Positions 1-9,598 of a stretch of 64,000 nt of DNA are shown piece by piece (the stretch's first letter is position 1; each line of letters begins with the position of its first letter). Both the position numbers and the translations under genes were made by a program. The DNA comes from Pseudomonas saxonica (lineage in GTDB: Bacteria > Pseudomonadota > Gammaproteobacteria > Pseudomonadales > Pseudomonadaceae). The notes below the pieces were generated by a model. It was not told the origin of the DNA, made no database searches, and saw only the letters and a program-made list of their open reading frames with translations. Location: the NCBI RefSeq assembly GCF_007858365.1, contig NZ_VFIO01000001.1, forward strand, positions 310,001 through 374,000, in the 5' to 3' direction.

Positions 1-743
1 TTTTCGAACTCAAGGCAGCTCTGCAAAAAGAGGTACTTGTAGTCATAGCTCTTGCAGATGGCTTTACGCAGCTCGGTTTGCAGCGCTTCACTGGGATTCA
101 TCCCAGCCAGCGTACAAATAATTTCAAGCGCCTCCCATGGGTGCTCGTCATCGTATTGAGCATGCATCTTCAGCCACTTCATGGTGCGTTTACGACCCTC
201 TTCAGGGAATGATTCTTCGTAAACGTTTTTAGAGCACACCACCGCAGCCCATTCACCCACCGCGCCTTCGATTGCGTAGTTGGTCGCCGCCATGGCAACA
301 GCCAACGAATCTGTTGCACAGCTATGCCAGCACCAATCGTTCAAGGCCTGGAATTCGGCCGGGATATCTTGCGCATTCATGTCTTCAAGACTTACACCAT
401 GCGCCTTTGCCCAATGCACCCAATAATCCGCATGGTTAAGCTCCACACGAATGTTGCGAATCAACCAGCGTCGAGCCATGTCCTCGCCGCGATGACGTCC
501 ATATCGGGTTTTGCCCAGGTTATGACCCATATACAACGAAAACTGCTCAACGACTGGCCAACCCCCAATGAGATACATACGCATGGTCTTCGGGCTAAGC
601 GTGTTGTCGCGCATTCGCTGGAATATCTCGTGCTCAACAACCCTGCGCTTGCTTTCATAGCAATCGCGGATCAGCTTTTGAGCCCATTGCGGATAGCTGG
701 TCGCTTCCATGAGAGGCCCAGTTCTTTCGTATGCATCGATCAC
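1..743 (-). CDS. TenA/PqqC-like heme-oxygenase-fold protein (C-terminus cut by window edge)
   Basis: An open frame runs on the minus strand from a GTG at 743 off the left edge, so the C-terminus is missing. The GTG is preceded by AGAAGGA about eight bases upstream; an ATG at 710 is the alternative start but has no such site. The protein begins VIDAYERTGPLMEA and contains YLIGGWPVVEQF, HADYWVHWAKAH and NYAIEGAVGEW. These fit the TenA/PqqC-like all-helical family that Pseudomonas genomes often label TenA family regulator or iron-containing redox enzyme. The spaced His and Glu residues fit a metal or cofactor pocket. The substrate is unknown. It lies 44 bases downstream of rbdA in the same direction, so cotranscription is possible. 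Confidence 0.8.
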   Translation of the reverse strand, partial: MIDAYERTGPLMEATSYPQWAQKLIRDCYESKRRVVEHEIFQRMRDNTLSPKTMRMYLIGGWPVVEQFSLYMGHNLGKTRYGRHRGEDMARRWLIRNIRVELNHADYWVHWAKAHGVSLEDMNAQDIPAEFQALNDWCWHSCATDSLAVAMAATNYAIEGAVGEWAAVVCSKNVYEESFPEEGRKRTMKWLKMHAQYDDEHPWEALEIICTLAGMNPSEALQTELRKAICKSYDYKYLFLQSCLEFE

Positions 744-787
744 TATCGGGTTCCTTCTGAGAGGTGATTTGCAAAACAGGGCAGCAC

Positions 788-3247
788 TTAACGTAATGTG
801 CCCGGTGACTTCAAAGCAAAAGCCTTAGGGCGCCTAGGCCGACAGCGCAAACTGTCGCGCGTAAATTCGCGCGGACGCTCAACGTTGTAGCCTTGAGCAT
901 AATCGACACCGATCTCGGCCAAAGCATGCTCAATTTGCGGGTTTTCGACAAATTCGGCAATAGTCCGTTTACCCATAACATGCCCGATGTGATTAATCAC
1001 CTCAACCATCGCCCGATTAATGGGGTCGTCAAGCATGTCCCTGACGAAACTCCCATCTATTTTCAAAAAGTCGACCGGCAAATGCTTTAAATAGGCGAAA
1101 GAAGACATACCTGCGCAAAAGTCATCGAGAGAGAAATGACAGCCCAACCCTTTTAGCTCATTGATAAAACGAATAGCGCTGCCTAAATTGGCAATTGCAC
1201 TGGTTTCGGTGATTTCAAAACATATGCGCTCGGGGGCAACCCCATAACACTCGAACTGCTCATGCAAGAACGCCAGAAAGTCTTCATCACCAATGGTTGT
1301 GCCCGACAAGTTGATCGCACACATGACCATAGGCTGGCCCGGGTTGAGTGCCGTAAAGCTGGAAATAGTCTTGAATACATTTTCGACTACCCATCGGTCA
1401 ATTGATGTCATTAACCCATAACGCTCAGCCGCGGGAATAAAACTGTCAGGCATGATCATGCCGCCTTTTTCATCGCGCAATCGCAGGAGGATTTCGATAT
1501 GCCCTGAGTCCTCATGCTCATGATTGAGCAGAGCGATTTCCTGCGAATAAAGGCAAAACTGGTTTTCTTCCAACGCCACATGCAAGCGTTGAACCCAAGC
1601 CATCTCACCAAAACGCAAAGACAGCTCCGAATCATCGGCATGATAAACCTGAACCCGGTTTCGACCTTTCTCTTTAGCCATGTAACACGCCATATCGGCG
1701 GCCCGCATCGAAGTCTCCAGCGTCACCGGGGCCTGATGGATATGAACCAGACCAATGCTGATCGTGTTCAAAAACGGGCGGCCCTTCCAGGCGAAGTGCA
1801 AACTTTGCACCGTCTGGCGCAAGCCTTCGGCAATCTTTTCTGCAGCATCAGCAGGGCAATTCTCTAGCAGGATGCCGAACTCATCTCCGCCAAGGCGTGC
1901 CAGCGTATCGCCTTCGCGCAAACCGGACTGCAATACCGCACAAATATGGCGTAACAGTTCATCACCTGCCGCATGACCGCACGTATCATTAACCAGCTTG
2001 AACTGGTCCAGATCAAGAAACATCAACGCGTGTCGGCCTTGCTGACGCGACAGATTTTGCAGGATCAGATCAAGGCGATATTCAAACTCACGGCGGTTGG
2101 CCAATCCGGTTAGGGCATCGTGGGTTGCCTGCCACGACAGATTGTCAATGAATTGGCGCTCTCGCGTCATGTCATGCAACACCAGCACTGCCCCACTGAC
2201 AGTGCCCGCATGAAGGATCGGCGCACCCACCAGCGTTACGGAAACAGTACTGCCGTCCATGCGCTGAATCAGCTTGGAATGCTCACTGCTATTGCCCAAC
2301 TGTCCGCTGAGAATGTGGTCTATCAGCTTGAACCCATCATCCAGCGCATGCTCGTCGAGCAATTTGAACAATGCCGCCAGAGGAACACCCCGTGCCTGCT
2401 CGGACTTCCAGTGTGTAAGTTGTTCAGCCGCCGGGTTCATGTAAACAATAGAGCCGTTCACATCGGTACTGATTACACCATCACCTATGGACTCAAGAGT
2501 GACCTGTACACGCTCTTTTTCCACTTGCAGCGCTTCGGCAAACTCGCGGCTTTGGGCAAGAATTTTGTGAGTGCGCAACAAGGCCAGAATGATCAAACCC
2601 AGCGCTGTAGCCAGATTGATAAACACCAGTAACTGCAAAATAAAGCGCGAACCCTCACCCAAAGCATCGCTAAATGCTTTCGCCGCCGGCGTGACACTTT
2701 CATTGATGGCGTAAATCTCGGACTTCCAACGCTTGACGTCATCCTCACTGACTTGATGACTGTTAATGAGCCCGCGCATCTTTTGGGCCAAGTCGTTGAG
2801 TCGAATCAGGTGATCATCACCCACGGCCCACTTCTCGATGGCCGTATTCAGGTAACTGAAGTTACGAAAATAACGATAAAACCAAATGATGCTCGACACA
2901 TCGTCCGGATTATTACCTCCCTGCAAAATACCTTCACGGGCTGCTTGCAGATCAGGCGGAGATTGATCAAGGGCAACGCGCAAGCGGTGCCCGCCTTCCG
3001 GAACTCTAATGGCTTGCTGATACTTCTCGAAAATAACCGGATCACGACTATCAGCATATAAATTGAGGTAGTAGATGGCGTCTTTCTGGCCTTTGCTCCA
3101 CAGACTTTCACCTGCAACATAGCCTCTCACCGCAGAGAGCATGTAGAGACTCATACAACCTAACAGCGCCTGAAACAGCACGACCGCAATAAAAGGCCAG
3201 ACGATTCCCAATAAACGTGGCGTACCGAGAGCACGTTTCTGCTTCAT
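788..3247 (-). CDS. rbdA: RbdA-like membrane diguanylate cyclase/phosphodiesterase (PAS-GGDEF-EAL)
   Basis: This is a c-di-GMP turnover enzyme of 819 residues. Two membrane segments (about residues 10–35 and 205–230) flank a periplasmic sensor region. A PAS domain, a GGDEF domain (RLGGDEFG near residue 450) and an EAL domain (EILLRL near 583) follow. The GGDEF motif is intact. In the EAL domain the metal and catalytic positions are visible (INLSG, FEITET, LDDF, FLKIDGSF, AEFVE), so hydrolysis is plausible. Domain order and neighbours (ABC exporter, trhO, bolA, fumC) match P. aeruginosa RbdA (PA0861), known to lower c-di-GMP and promote biofilm dispersal; function here is inferred from that. 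The ATG at 3247 has AAAGGGAA just upstream and is preferred to an upstream in-frame codon at 3328. Confidence 0.88.
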   Translation of the reverse strand: MKQKRALGTPRLLGIVWPFIAVVLFQALLGCMSLYMLSAVRGYVAGESLWSKGQKDAIYYLNLYADSRDPVIFEKYQQAIRVPEGGHRLRVALDQSPPDLQAAREGILQGGNNPDDVSSIIWFYRYFRNFSYLNTAIEKWAVGDDHLIRLNDLAQKMRGLINSHQVSEDDVKRWKSEIYAINESVTPAAKAFSDALGEGSRFILQLLVFINLATALGLIILALLRTHKILAQSREFAEALQVEKERVQVTLESIGDGVISTDVNGSIVYMNPAAEQLTHWKSEQARGVPLAALFKLLDEHALDDGFKLIDHILSGQLGNSSEHSKLIQRMDGSTVSVTLVGAPILHAGTVSGAVLVLHDMTRERQFIDNLSWQATHDALTGLANRREFEYRLDLILQNLSRQQGRHALMFLDLDQFKLVNDTCGHAAGDELLRHICAVLQSGLREGDTLARLGGDEFGILLENCPADAAEKIAEGLRQTVQSLHFAWKGRPFLNTISIGLVHIHQAPVTLETSMRAADMACYMAKEKGRNRVQVYHADDSELSLRFGEMAWVQRLHVALEENQFCLYSQEIALLNHEHEDSGHIEILLRLRDEKGGMIMPDSFIPAAERYGLMTSIDRWVVENVFKTISSFTALNPGQPMVMCAINLSGTTIGDEDFLAFLHEQFECYGVAPERICFEITETSAIANLGSAIRFINELKGLGCHFSLDDFCAGMSSFAYLKHLPVDFLKIDGSFVRDMLDDPINRAMVEVINHIGHVMGKRTIAEFVENPQIEHALAEIGVDYAQGYNVERPREFTRDSLRCRPRRPKAFALKSPGTLR

Positions 3248-3381
3248 GAGTTCCCTTTGCTTCAAACTACCCAATGAAAACCAGAGAAAAAGCCTCAACA
3301 CCGCTGAGCCTAGGCTAATTTCTGACATTTATGACAAGGAGTCGTGCCGCACAGATCAAAATAAGCCTGTGTGCCTCGCCA

Positions 3382-5199
3382 TCAAGTTTGCTGCAAATGG
3401 CCGTACAGCTTGGCGTAGAGACCGCCCTCGGAAATCAGTTGTTGATGATCGCCGTCTTCGGCAATGCGCCCGCCATCAAATACTAGAACACGGTCTGCCT
3501 GTTTTACCGCAGATAAACGGTGAGCGATGATCAAAGTCGTGCGAGCGCTCAAGAATTTTCCTAAAGCGTGATGCAGGTTGTATTCCGTCTCGGCATCCAG
3601 AGCACTGGTGGCCTCATCGAGAATCACGACTTTGGGGTCGGCCAGCACCATTCTGGCTATCGCAAGGCGTTGACGCTGACCACCAGAGAGGCGCACACCC
3701 GAGCGACCAACGATACTGTCGAGCCCATGGGGCAAGTTCAGTATGGTGCCATTCAGCTGGGCGATCTCCAGTGCCCGCCAGCAAGCCGCATCGGTTCTCT
3801 CACGGCCCATGGTCAGGTTGGCTCGCACCGTATCATTGAATAGCGCAGGATGTTGCAGGACGACCGCGACATGCTCGCGGATGGTTTCAAGGCCAATGGC
3901 CGACTGGCTTTCGCCAGCGAAAAGAATATTGCCAGACTGCGGTGTATACAGCCCGAGAAGCAATTGCACCAAGGTGCTTTTGCCCCCACCGCTGGTGCCC
4001 ACTATGGCGACCTTCTCACCCGGTGCGATGGTCAGGTTCAGGTGGTCCAGCACGAGTTCTTCGCCATAGCTGAAACTCAGGTCACGCACTTCAATGGACA
4101 CTGTCTCGCGACCGGCAAACGGATTTTTGCCGCCGGGGTATTGAGGCTCATCCGCACGCGCCAATAACTGATTGATACGCGTAATGGCTCCCCCTGCGGC
4201 GTAGAACGCATATTGCAAATTAAGCAATTGCTCAACAGGACCAATCATGAACCACAGGTAACTGAACACGGCCAGCATCTGACCAATCGACAGGTCAGAA
4301 AACAGGACCGTGAGCATTGCAGCCGCACGGAAAATATCGATGCCAAACTGAAATAACAAACCACTGGCGCGGTTTGAAGCGTCGCTTTTCCATTGCGAGG
4401 CGACTGCAAAATCGCGCACTTCTTTGGCCTTGTGGCCCAAGCGCCCCAAAAAGAAGCCCTGACGATTGCCCGCCCGTACTTCTTGAATGGCGTCGAGGGT
4501 TTCAGTCAATGCCTGGGTGAAGCGTGCAGTGCTGTCGTTCTCGAGCCTTTTAAGGTGCTTAACCCGCTTACCGAGCTGCACCGTTGCATAGATGACCAGC
4601 GGATTGAACAGCAGAATGACCAGCGCCAGTTGCCAGTGCATCCACACTAAAATCGCCGAAGTCCCTACAAGGGTGAGCATTGCCACCAAAAAACGGCTCA
4701 ACGTCTCCCCGACAAATTTGTCGAGGGTGTCGAGGTCGGTGACCAAATGCGTGGTGACCGTTCCGCTGCCCAAACTCTCATACTCAGCCAGCGAAATACG
4801 TTTCAAGCGCTCGATCAGACGTAGACGGATGCGCAATACAATATCTTTGGCCAGCCTTGAAAACAGCCGGGCTTGCAGCACGTTAAACAACAATGCGCCG
4901 CTGCGCAGCAACAGCGTCACGACCAGCATCAGGCCGATGTAACCGACCGAGGTTTGCCACGCAGAGGGCAGCGCGTGATTCATGACCTTGAGCGCTGCAT
5001 CGCCATGACCCAACAACACTTCGTCAACCAACAAAGGCAGGAGCAATGGGATCGGCACGCTGCATAGCGTAGCCAGCACCGCAACGCCATTGGCAATCCA
5101 TAACGCTTTTTTATTGCGCAGGGCCAAACGTCTGATTTCGACCCATGTCAGCCGATCGGGTGCCGAGTTAATCAGAGGTAAATCCTTTGTATCAGACAC
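3382..5199 (-). CDS. ABC exporter, fused permease/ATPase half-transporter
   Basis: The 605-residue protein has an N-terminal six-helix exporter-type membrane domain (about residues 30–320) and a C-terminal nucleotide-binding domain. Walker A is GTSGGGKST near residue 400, the signature LSGGQRQR near 502, and Walker B VVILDEATSALD near 525, followed by the H-loop IIAHRLS. All ATPase residues are present, so an active homodimeric exporter of the MsbA/multidrug type is likely. The substrate cannot be read from the sequence. Translation starts at a GTG that overlaps the last eight bases of the DsbA-family gene upstream, which suggests coupling. The trhO–dsbA-like–ABC order is transcribed towards rbdA, which begins 134 bases further on. 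Confidence 0.88.
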   Translation of the reverse strand: MSDTKDLPLINSAPDRLTWVEIRRLALRNKKALWIANGVAVLATLCSVPIPLLLPLLVDEVLLGHGDAALKVMNHALPSAWQTSVGYIGLMLVVTLLLRSGALLFNVLQARLFSRLAKDIVLRIRLRLIERLKRISLAEYESLGSGTVTTHLVTDLDTLDKFVGETLSRFLVAMLTLVGTSAILVWMHWQLALVILLFNPLVIYATVQLGKRVKHLKRLENDSTARFTQALTETLDAIQEVRAGNRQGFFLGRLGHKAKEVRDFAVASQWKSDASNRASGLLFQFGIDIFRAAAMLTVLFSDLSIGQMLAVFSYLWFMIGPVEQLLNLQYAFYAAGGAITRINQLLARADEPQYPGGKNPFAGRETVSIEVRDLSFSYGEELVLDHLNLTIAPGEKVAIVGTSGGGKSTLVQLLLGLYTPQSGNILFAGESQSAIGLETIREHVAVVLQHPALFNDTVRANLTMGRERTDAACWRALEIAQLNGTILNLPHGLDSIVGRSGVRLSGGQRQRLAIARMVLADPKVVILDEATSALDAETEYNLHHALGKFLSARTTLIIAHRLSAVKQADRVLVFDGGRIAEDGDHQQLISEGGLYAKLYGHLQQT

Positions 5200-5824
5200 T
5201 CGCAGCGCGCTCTAACCAGCGGCCGAGCAGATCAGCAAGGGGTTCCAGCGGCTGATAGCCGTTGGTCAATAAAGCAAGTTGGCCATTATGCTCTGCCAAC
5301 AATGTGGGGAAACCGGCTATCCCCAAATCCTGCACCCAGGCAATGTCAGCCGCGGTGGCAGCCTGTTGCTCAGCGCTATCAAAGGCTGCGGCAAAATCAA
5401 TACGCGACACGCCCGCGGTTTCAGCCAACTCAACCAGCACGCTGGCCTGGGTGACGTCACGTCCTTGCACATAGAAGGCATGCTGGATGAGCTTGACCAA
5501 TTTCCAGGCACACTCCGGCGCCAGGCTACGGGCTGCTACCAGCGCTCGGCAAGCGGGCTCCGTGTCGTAAACAAAGCCTTCGGGCAATGCCCCCTCAACG
5601 GTGAACGGCTGCCCGGTGGCCTCATTGACGGCCTGCCAGTGCTCAAGAATGTAGCGGCGCTTGGCCGGCTCCAGAGACGCGCTGCCGGTGCGCAAACCAC
5701 CTACGACCACGTGCAGCGCCACACCTTTGGCACGCGCCTGCTCAACCAATGCTTCGGCGATGGGCGCAAAGCCCCAGCACCACGAACACATTGGGTCCAT
5801 TACATAGAGCAAGCGCGCGGACAT
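5192..5824 (-). CDS. DsbA-family thiol oxidoreductase-like protein
   Basis: The 210-residue protein begins MSARLLYVMDPMCSWCWGF, with the redox pair in a CSWC motif near residue 13. It also carries the cis-proline loop GIAGFPTLL near residue 170. This is the thioredoxin-fold DsbA/FrnE-like family, which includes cytoplasmic disulfide isomerases and glutathione-dependent enzymes. No signal peptide is seen, so a cytoplasmic role is inferred. Its start lies two bases after the stop of trhO and its end overlaps the ABC gene start, so the three genes form a tight operon. The partner protein is unknown. Confidence 0.85.
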   Translation of the reverse strand: MSARLLYVMDPMCSWCWGFAPIAEALVEQARAKGVALHVVVGGLRTGSASLEPAKRRYILEHWQAVNEATGQPFTVEGALPEGFVYDTEPACRALVAARSLAPECAWKLVKLIQHAFYVQGRDVTQASVLVELAETAGVSRIDFAAAFDSAEQQAATAADIAWVQDLGIAGFPTLLAEHNGQLALLTNGYQPLEPLADLLGRWLERAASV

Positions 5825-5826
5825 AC

Positions 5827-6765
5827 TCAGGCCTCGGCCGATTTACGGTAGTTGTGACCGATCGGATGCGGCTGGTTGCGGGCCTTGGCCAGTTCGATCT
5901 GTTTTTGACGATCAATGGCGCTGCGACGGGTTTTTTCGCTCAACGTGTCCCAGCAATGCGGGCAGCTGATACCGGGTTGATAGTGCTCGGATTCACGCTC
6001 GGCAACACTGATCGGCGTGCGGCAGGCGTGGCACTGATCGTACTCGCCTTCGGTGAGGTCGTGGCGCACCGTTACACGGTTATCAAACACGAAACAGTCA
6101 CCTTGCCACTTGGTTTCTTCCTGCGGCACCTCTTCGAGGTACTTCAGAATCCCGCCTTTAAGGTGATAAACCTCGTCGAAACCCTGGCTGAGCATGTAGC
6201 TCGAGGCTTTTTCACAACGAATGCCACCGGTGCAGAACATGGCGACTTTCTTGTGCTTGGCCGGATCGAAGTTGGCTTTGATGTAGTCTGGAAACTCGCG
6301 AAAACTGGTGGTTTTCGGATCGATGGCACCCTCAAACGTGCCAATCGAGACTTCGTAGTCGTTACGGGTATCAATCAACAAGACCTCTGGGTCGCTGATC
6401 AGCGCGTTCCAGTTCTCGGGGTCGACATAGGTTCCGACTTTTTTGTTCGGGTCTACGCCTTCTACACCGAGGGTCACGATTTCTTTCTTCAGTTTGACCT
6501 TGGTCCGATAGAACGGCTGGTCTTCGCAGTAGGATTCCTTGTGGTCAATATCGACCATCCGCGGATCGCTCTTGAGCCAGGCCATCAGACCGTCAATTCC
6601 TTCACGGCTGCCCGAAACCGTGCCGTTGATGCCTTCTTCGGCAATCAGCAAGGTGCCCTTGATGCCGTTATCAACCATGGCCTTGAGCAAGGGTTCGCGC
6701 AGTTCGACGTAATCTTCAAGGGTGACGAATTTATACAGTGCAGCTACAACAATCGGTGCAGTCAT
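5827..6765 (-). CDS. trhO: tRNA uridine-34 hydroxylase TrhO (rhodanese family)
   Basis: The 312-residue protein contains an N-terminal ferredoxin-like domain, a rhodanese domain with the active-site loop [12 protein letters not shown] near residue 180, and a C-terminal Cys-rich segment (CHACRTPIS and CPHC). This is the YceA/TrhO family, which performs the oxygen-dependent hydroxylation of U34 in a subset of tRNAs, the first step to 5-methoxyuridine-type modifications. Length and motifs match the family. The ATG at 6765 follows GGAGAG with good spacing. It is the first gene of the trhO–dsbA-like–ABC unit. Upstream lies a long nested inverted repeat that must be near its promoter. Confidence 0.93.
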   Translation of the reverse strand: MTAPIVVAALYKFVTLEDYVELREPLLKAMVDNGIKGTLLIAEEGINGTVSGSREGIDGLMAWLKSDPRMVDIDHKESYCEDQPFYRTKVKLKKEIVTLGVEGVDPNKKVGTYVDPENWNALISDPEVLLIDTRNDYEVSIGTFEGAIDPKTTSFREFPDYIKANFDPAKHKKVAMFCTGGIRCEKASSYMLSQGFDEVYHLKGGILKYLEEVPQEETKWQGDCFVFDNRVTVRHDLTEGEYDQCHACRTPISVAERESEHYQPGISCPHCWDTLSEKTRRSAIDRQKQIELAKARNQPHPIGHNYRKSAEA

Positions 6766-6820
6766 TGTGAATCTCTCCAGGTGGCTACCCTCGTAAAGGG
6801 CAAACCGGATGCAAAAAAAA

Positions 6821-7107
6821 CGCGCCAGTCAGGGTCTGTTGGCGCTTCATTGGGAGCCGCGTCGCTGGGTCAAATTTTGCCAGGCAAGACGCAGGGTGAA
6901 GAGAATGGTTGTTCCCTTCTAAAACCCTGCAACGCAGCCTGGCGAAATTTGACACGCGACCCGAAGGGACGAAAGCTCACGTGGCGCAGGGCGACGTTGC
7001 TCGCAGCTTATTTGGAACAACCAAACTACGCTGCTCGCGCCTTGCCCTGCACCACGTGAGCTTTCGTCGCGGTCTCAATGAAGCTCCAACAGACCCTAAA
7101 GCGGCGC
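6821..7107. repeat. Large nested inverted repeat (outer arms enclosing two hairpins)
   Basis: The 367 bases between trhO and bolA hold no credible gene but a striking structure. An outer arm around 6831–6861 (AGGGTCTGTTGGCGCTTCAT) is the imperfect complement of 7068–7097; CGCGCC and GGCGCG extend it outward. Inside sit two further stem-loops: 6869–6897 with 6924–6952, and 6969–7007 with 7030–7067. Folded, this makes a three-stem junction in RNA or a branched cruciform in DNA. No transposase is adjacent. It resembles a non-autonomous mobile repeat or a highly structured transcript. I do not recognise the family. Confidence 0.8.
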
Positions 7108-7132
7108 GTGCGGATTCTAGCAAAAAGACGAC

Positions 7133-7429
7133 TTAGTGCCCACCGCCGGCACAGGTCGGCGAAGCCGGTGCTGTACCAATTTTCGCCCATTCTTCAGGCG
7201 TGTACGTGTGCAAGGCCAACGCATGAAATTCGCCCATCAAGTCACCCAGAGTGGCGTAAACCTTTTGGTGACGCTTGACGCTATTGAGCCCGACAAACTG
7301 CTCGCTGACCACCACGGCCTTAAAATGCGTTTCAAGCCCGCGACTGTGCATGTGACTCTCGTCCAGCACGCTCAAATGCTCGGGGTGCAACGCGTTCAGC
7401 GTCGTTTCAATACGTTGTTGCATGCTCAT
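7133..7429 (-). CDS. BolA family protein
   Basis: The small protein of 98 residues has the BolA fold markers HMHSRGLETHFKAVVVSEQF and a C-terminal HALALHTYTPEEW. BolA proteins work with monothiol glutaredoxins in [2Fe-2S] handling and, in enterobacteria, influence morphology and envelope gene expression. The final residues (PTCAGGGH) add a Cys and a His. The first ATG has GGAG five bases upstream and is used here. It lies 11 bases after the DUF2059 gene and is probably cotranscribed with it. The same pairing next to fumC occurs in P. aeruginosa (PA0856–PA0857), from memory. Confidence 0.92.
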   Translation of the reverse strand: MSMQQRIETTLNALHPEHLSVLDESHMHSRGLETHFKAVVVSEQFVGLNSVKRHQKVYATLGDLMGEFHALALHTYTPEEWAKIGTAPASPTCAGGGH

Positions 7430-7440
7430 TCAGGCTCCGC

Positions 7441-7956
7441 TTACTTCTTTTTGGCCGGGGCCGCTTTTGGCTCCAGCTCGGCGGTCATGTCAGCCAACAG
7501 CTTGTTGACTACCGGCACTGCGCTTTCCAGCTTGGCCTGAGTCATCTGTGCCGATTGTTGAGTCAGTTGCGGCATTTTTTCCAGGACCTTCTTGCCCAAT
7601 GGAGACTGGTAGAAAGCAACCAGATCCTTGAGTTCGGATTCGCTGAAGTTGGTGGTGTACAGCTTGACCATGTCCGGCTTCAGCTTGTCCCAGCCAATCG
7701 CTTGGTCCAGAGCAGTGTTGGCTTTGGCTTGGTAGGTTTCCAAAACAGCTTTCTTGGCTGCAGGTGCTTTGGTTTGTTCAAAACGTTGAGCAAACATTTG
7801 CTGCACTTGCATGTAGACCGGCGTTCCCAGCTTGTCGGCATGCGCCAGCTTCAGGAATGTTTCAGCACTGGCTGCATGGCTGGCAGCATCGGCAAAAACC
7901 TGGCCGCTGGCGCATACCAGAGCAACTGCAGTACAGATGGCGCGTAGACGGGTCAT
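7441..7956 (-). CDS. Secreted DUF2059-domain protein
   Basis: The protein has about 171 residues, with an N-terminal signal peptide (MTRLRAICTAVALVCASG, cleavage probably after VFA). A helical DUF2059 domain follows, with LYTTNFSESELKDLVAFYQSPLGKK-type sequence, and a Lys/Ala/Pro tail PKAAPAKKK. The domain is common in proteobacterial periplasmic proteins without a known activity. The start at 7956 follows AAAGGA with ideal spacing; an in-frame codon seven residues upstream lacks this. The gene sits divergently from fumC across a 195-base shared promoter region, and upstream of bolA. Confidence 0.85.
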   Translation of the reverse strand: MTRLRAICTAVALVCASGQVFADAASHAASAETFLKLAHADKLGTPVYMQVQQMFAQRFEQTKAPAAKKAVLETYQAKANTALDQAIGWDKLKPDMVKLYTTNFSESELKDLVAFYQSPLGKKVLEKMPQLTQQSAQMTQAKLESAVPVVNKLLADMTAELEPKAAPAKKK

Positions 7957-8151
7957 CGAATTTCCTTTATCTAGCAAACGAGGTCATACCCCAAGGCCGA
8001 CCATTCTGCGCCTAACAAAGTGTGTCACTCAACCCCAAGCCTGATAGCGTTTCTCAATAACCCGACAAACGTCTCTAAAACCAAAGTTTGAACCTCTCTT
8101 TGTAAACACCGCCTAAGCTGATGGATCAACCCACTTAGGAGAAAGAGCACG

Positions 8152-9543
8152 ATGAGCCGTATCGAAACCGACAGCCTGGGTGAAGTGCACGTTCCTGAGG
8201 AGGCCTATTGGGGCGCTCAGACCCAGCGTTCGCTGATCAATTTTGCCATCGGCAACGAAAAAATGCCGCTGGACGTGCTGCACGCGTTGGCGCTCATCAA
8301 AAAGGCTGCAGCACGGGTCAATGATCGCAATGGCGATCTACCCGCCGACATCGCCCGCCTGATCGAACAGGCCGCCGATGAAGTACTCGACGGGCAACAC
8401 GACGATCAATTTCCGTTGGCGGTCTGGCAGACCGGGAGCGGCACGCAAAGCAACATGAACGCCAATGAAGTGATCGCCGGGCGCGCCAATGAACTGGCTG
8501 GCAAAGGCCGGGGCGGCAAATCGCCGGTACACCCCAACGATCACGTCAATCGCTCGCAAAGCTCCAATGACTGCTTCCCGACCGCCATGCATATTGCAGT
8601 GGCCAAAGCGGTGAACAATCATTTGTTACCGGCTATCAATGAATTGTCCGGGGGGCTGGCTGAATTGTCGGCTCGTCACATGAAACTGGTGAAAACCGGG
8701 CGCACGCACATGATGGACGCCACCCCGATCACCTTTGGGCAGGAAGTTTCGGCTTACATCGCACAACTGGACTACGCAGAAAGAGCTATCAATGCTGCCA
8801 TGCCGGCCATTTACGAGTTGGCGCAAGGCGGCACAGCCGTGGGCACAGGGCTCAATGCCCCGCATGGTTTTGGTGAGGCCATTGCCGCAGAGCTGGCAGC
8901 CTTGTCCGGTTTACCGTTTATCACGGCGCCTAACAAGTTCGCCGCCCTGTCGGGCCACGAACCTTTGACCAATCTGTCCGGTGCCTTGAAAACCCTGGCA
9001 GTTGCCTTGATGAAACTGGCCAATGACTTCCGCTTACTGGGCTCAGGACCGCGTGCGGGTTTGGCCGAAATCAAACTGCCAGCCAATGAGCCAGGCAGCT
9101 CAATCATGCCGGGCAAGGTCAACCCCACCCAGTGCGAGGCACTGTCCATGTTGGCGTGCCAAGTCATGGGTAACGACGTCACCATCGGCTTTGCCGCCAG
9201 TCAGGGGCATCTGCAACTGAACGTCTACAAACCCGTCATCATTCATAACCTCTTGCAGTCCATCCAGCTCCTCGCGGACGGTTGCAGTAACTTCCAGGAA
9301 CATTGCGTCAACGGCCTGGAAGTAGACGCTGCGAAAATGGCTGAACATCTGGAGCGAGGCTTGATGCTGGTTACCGCACTCAACCCGCATATTGGCTACG
9401 ACAAATCTGCCGAAATTGCGAAGAAAGCCTACGCCGAAGGGTTGACCTTGCGCGAAGCCGCCCTGGAGTTGGGTTATCTGACCGACGAAGAATTTGATCA
9501 GTGGGTGCGACCCGAGAATATGCTGGGTTCAGGCAAGCATTGA
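8152..9543 (+). CDS. fumC: Class II fumarate hydratase
   Basis: This enzyme interconverts fumarate and L-malate in the TCA cycle. The 463-residue protein is the usual length for the iron-independent, homotetrameric class II fumarase. Visible markers are [13 protein letters not shown] near residue 100, the active-site region [22 protein letters not shown] and the family signature [11 protein letters not shown] near residue 320. The ATG follows GGAGAAAGAGCAC. By synteny with bolA and the DUF2059 gene it corresponds to fumC2 of P. aeruginosa rather than the iron-starvation fumC1 next to sodA; this is from memory. It is divergent from the DUF2059 gene and convergent with pap. Confidence 0.96.
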   Translation: MSRIETDSLGEVHVPEEAYWGAQTQRSLINFAIGNEKMPLDVLHALALIKKAAARVNDRNGDLPADIARLIEQAADEVLDGQHDDQFPLAVWQTGSGTQSNMNANEVIAGRANELAGKGRGGKSPVHPNDHVNRSQSSNDCFPTAMHIAVAKAVNNHLLPAINELSGGLAELSARHMKLVKTGRTHMMDATPITFGQEVSAYIAQLDYAERAINAAMPAIYELAQGGTAVGTGLNAPHGFGEAIAAELAALSGLPFITAPNKFAALSGHEPLTNLSGALKTLAVALMKLANDFRLLGSGPRAGLAEIKLPANEPGSSIMPGKVNPTQCEALSMLACQVMGNDVTIGFAASQGHLQLNVYKPVIIHNLLQSIQLLADGCSNFQEHCVNGLEVDAAKMAEHLERGLMLVTALNPHIGYDKSAEIAKKAYAEGLTLREAALELGYLTDEEFDQWVRPENMLGSGKH

Positions 9544-9550
9544 CAGGTTT

Positions 9551-9571
9551 TAGGGCGACTCTGTCGCCCTA
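9551..9571. terminator. Hairpin between convergent fumC and pap
   Basis: A perfect nine-base stem, TAGGGCGAC with GTCGCCCTA around a TCT loop, lies eight bases after the fumC stop. Neither strand has a T-run after it, so it is a weak or Rho-assisted bidirectional terminator at best, or a 3'-end stabiliser. Confidence 0.4.
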
Positions 9572-9598
9572 GCGTCGTCTTCGCTTTTCAGGGTGCAC

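Noticed and set aside
5749..7059. A 436-codon plus-strand frame opposite trhO running into the nested inverted repeat
   Set aside because: trhO on the minus strand has full family motifs; the opposing frame has none and continues through the repeat only by chance.
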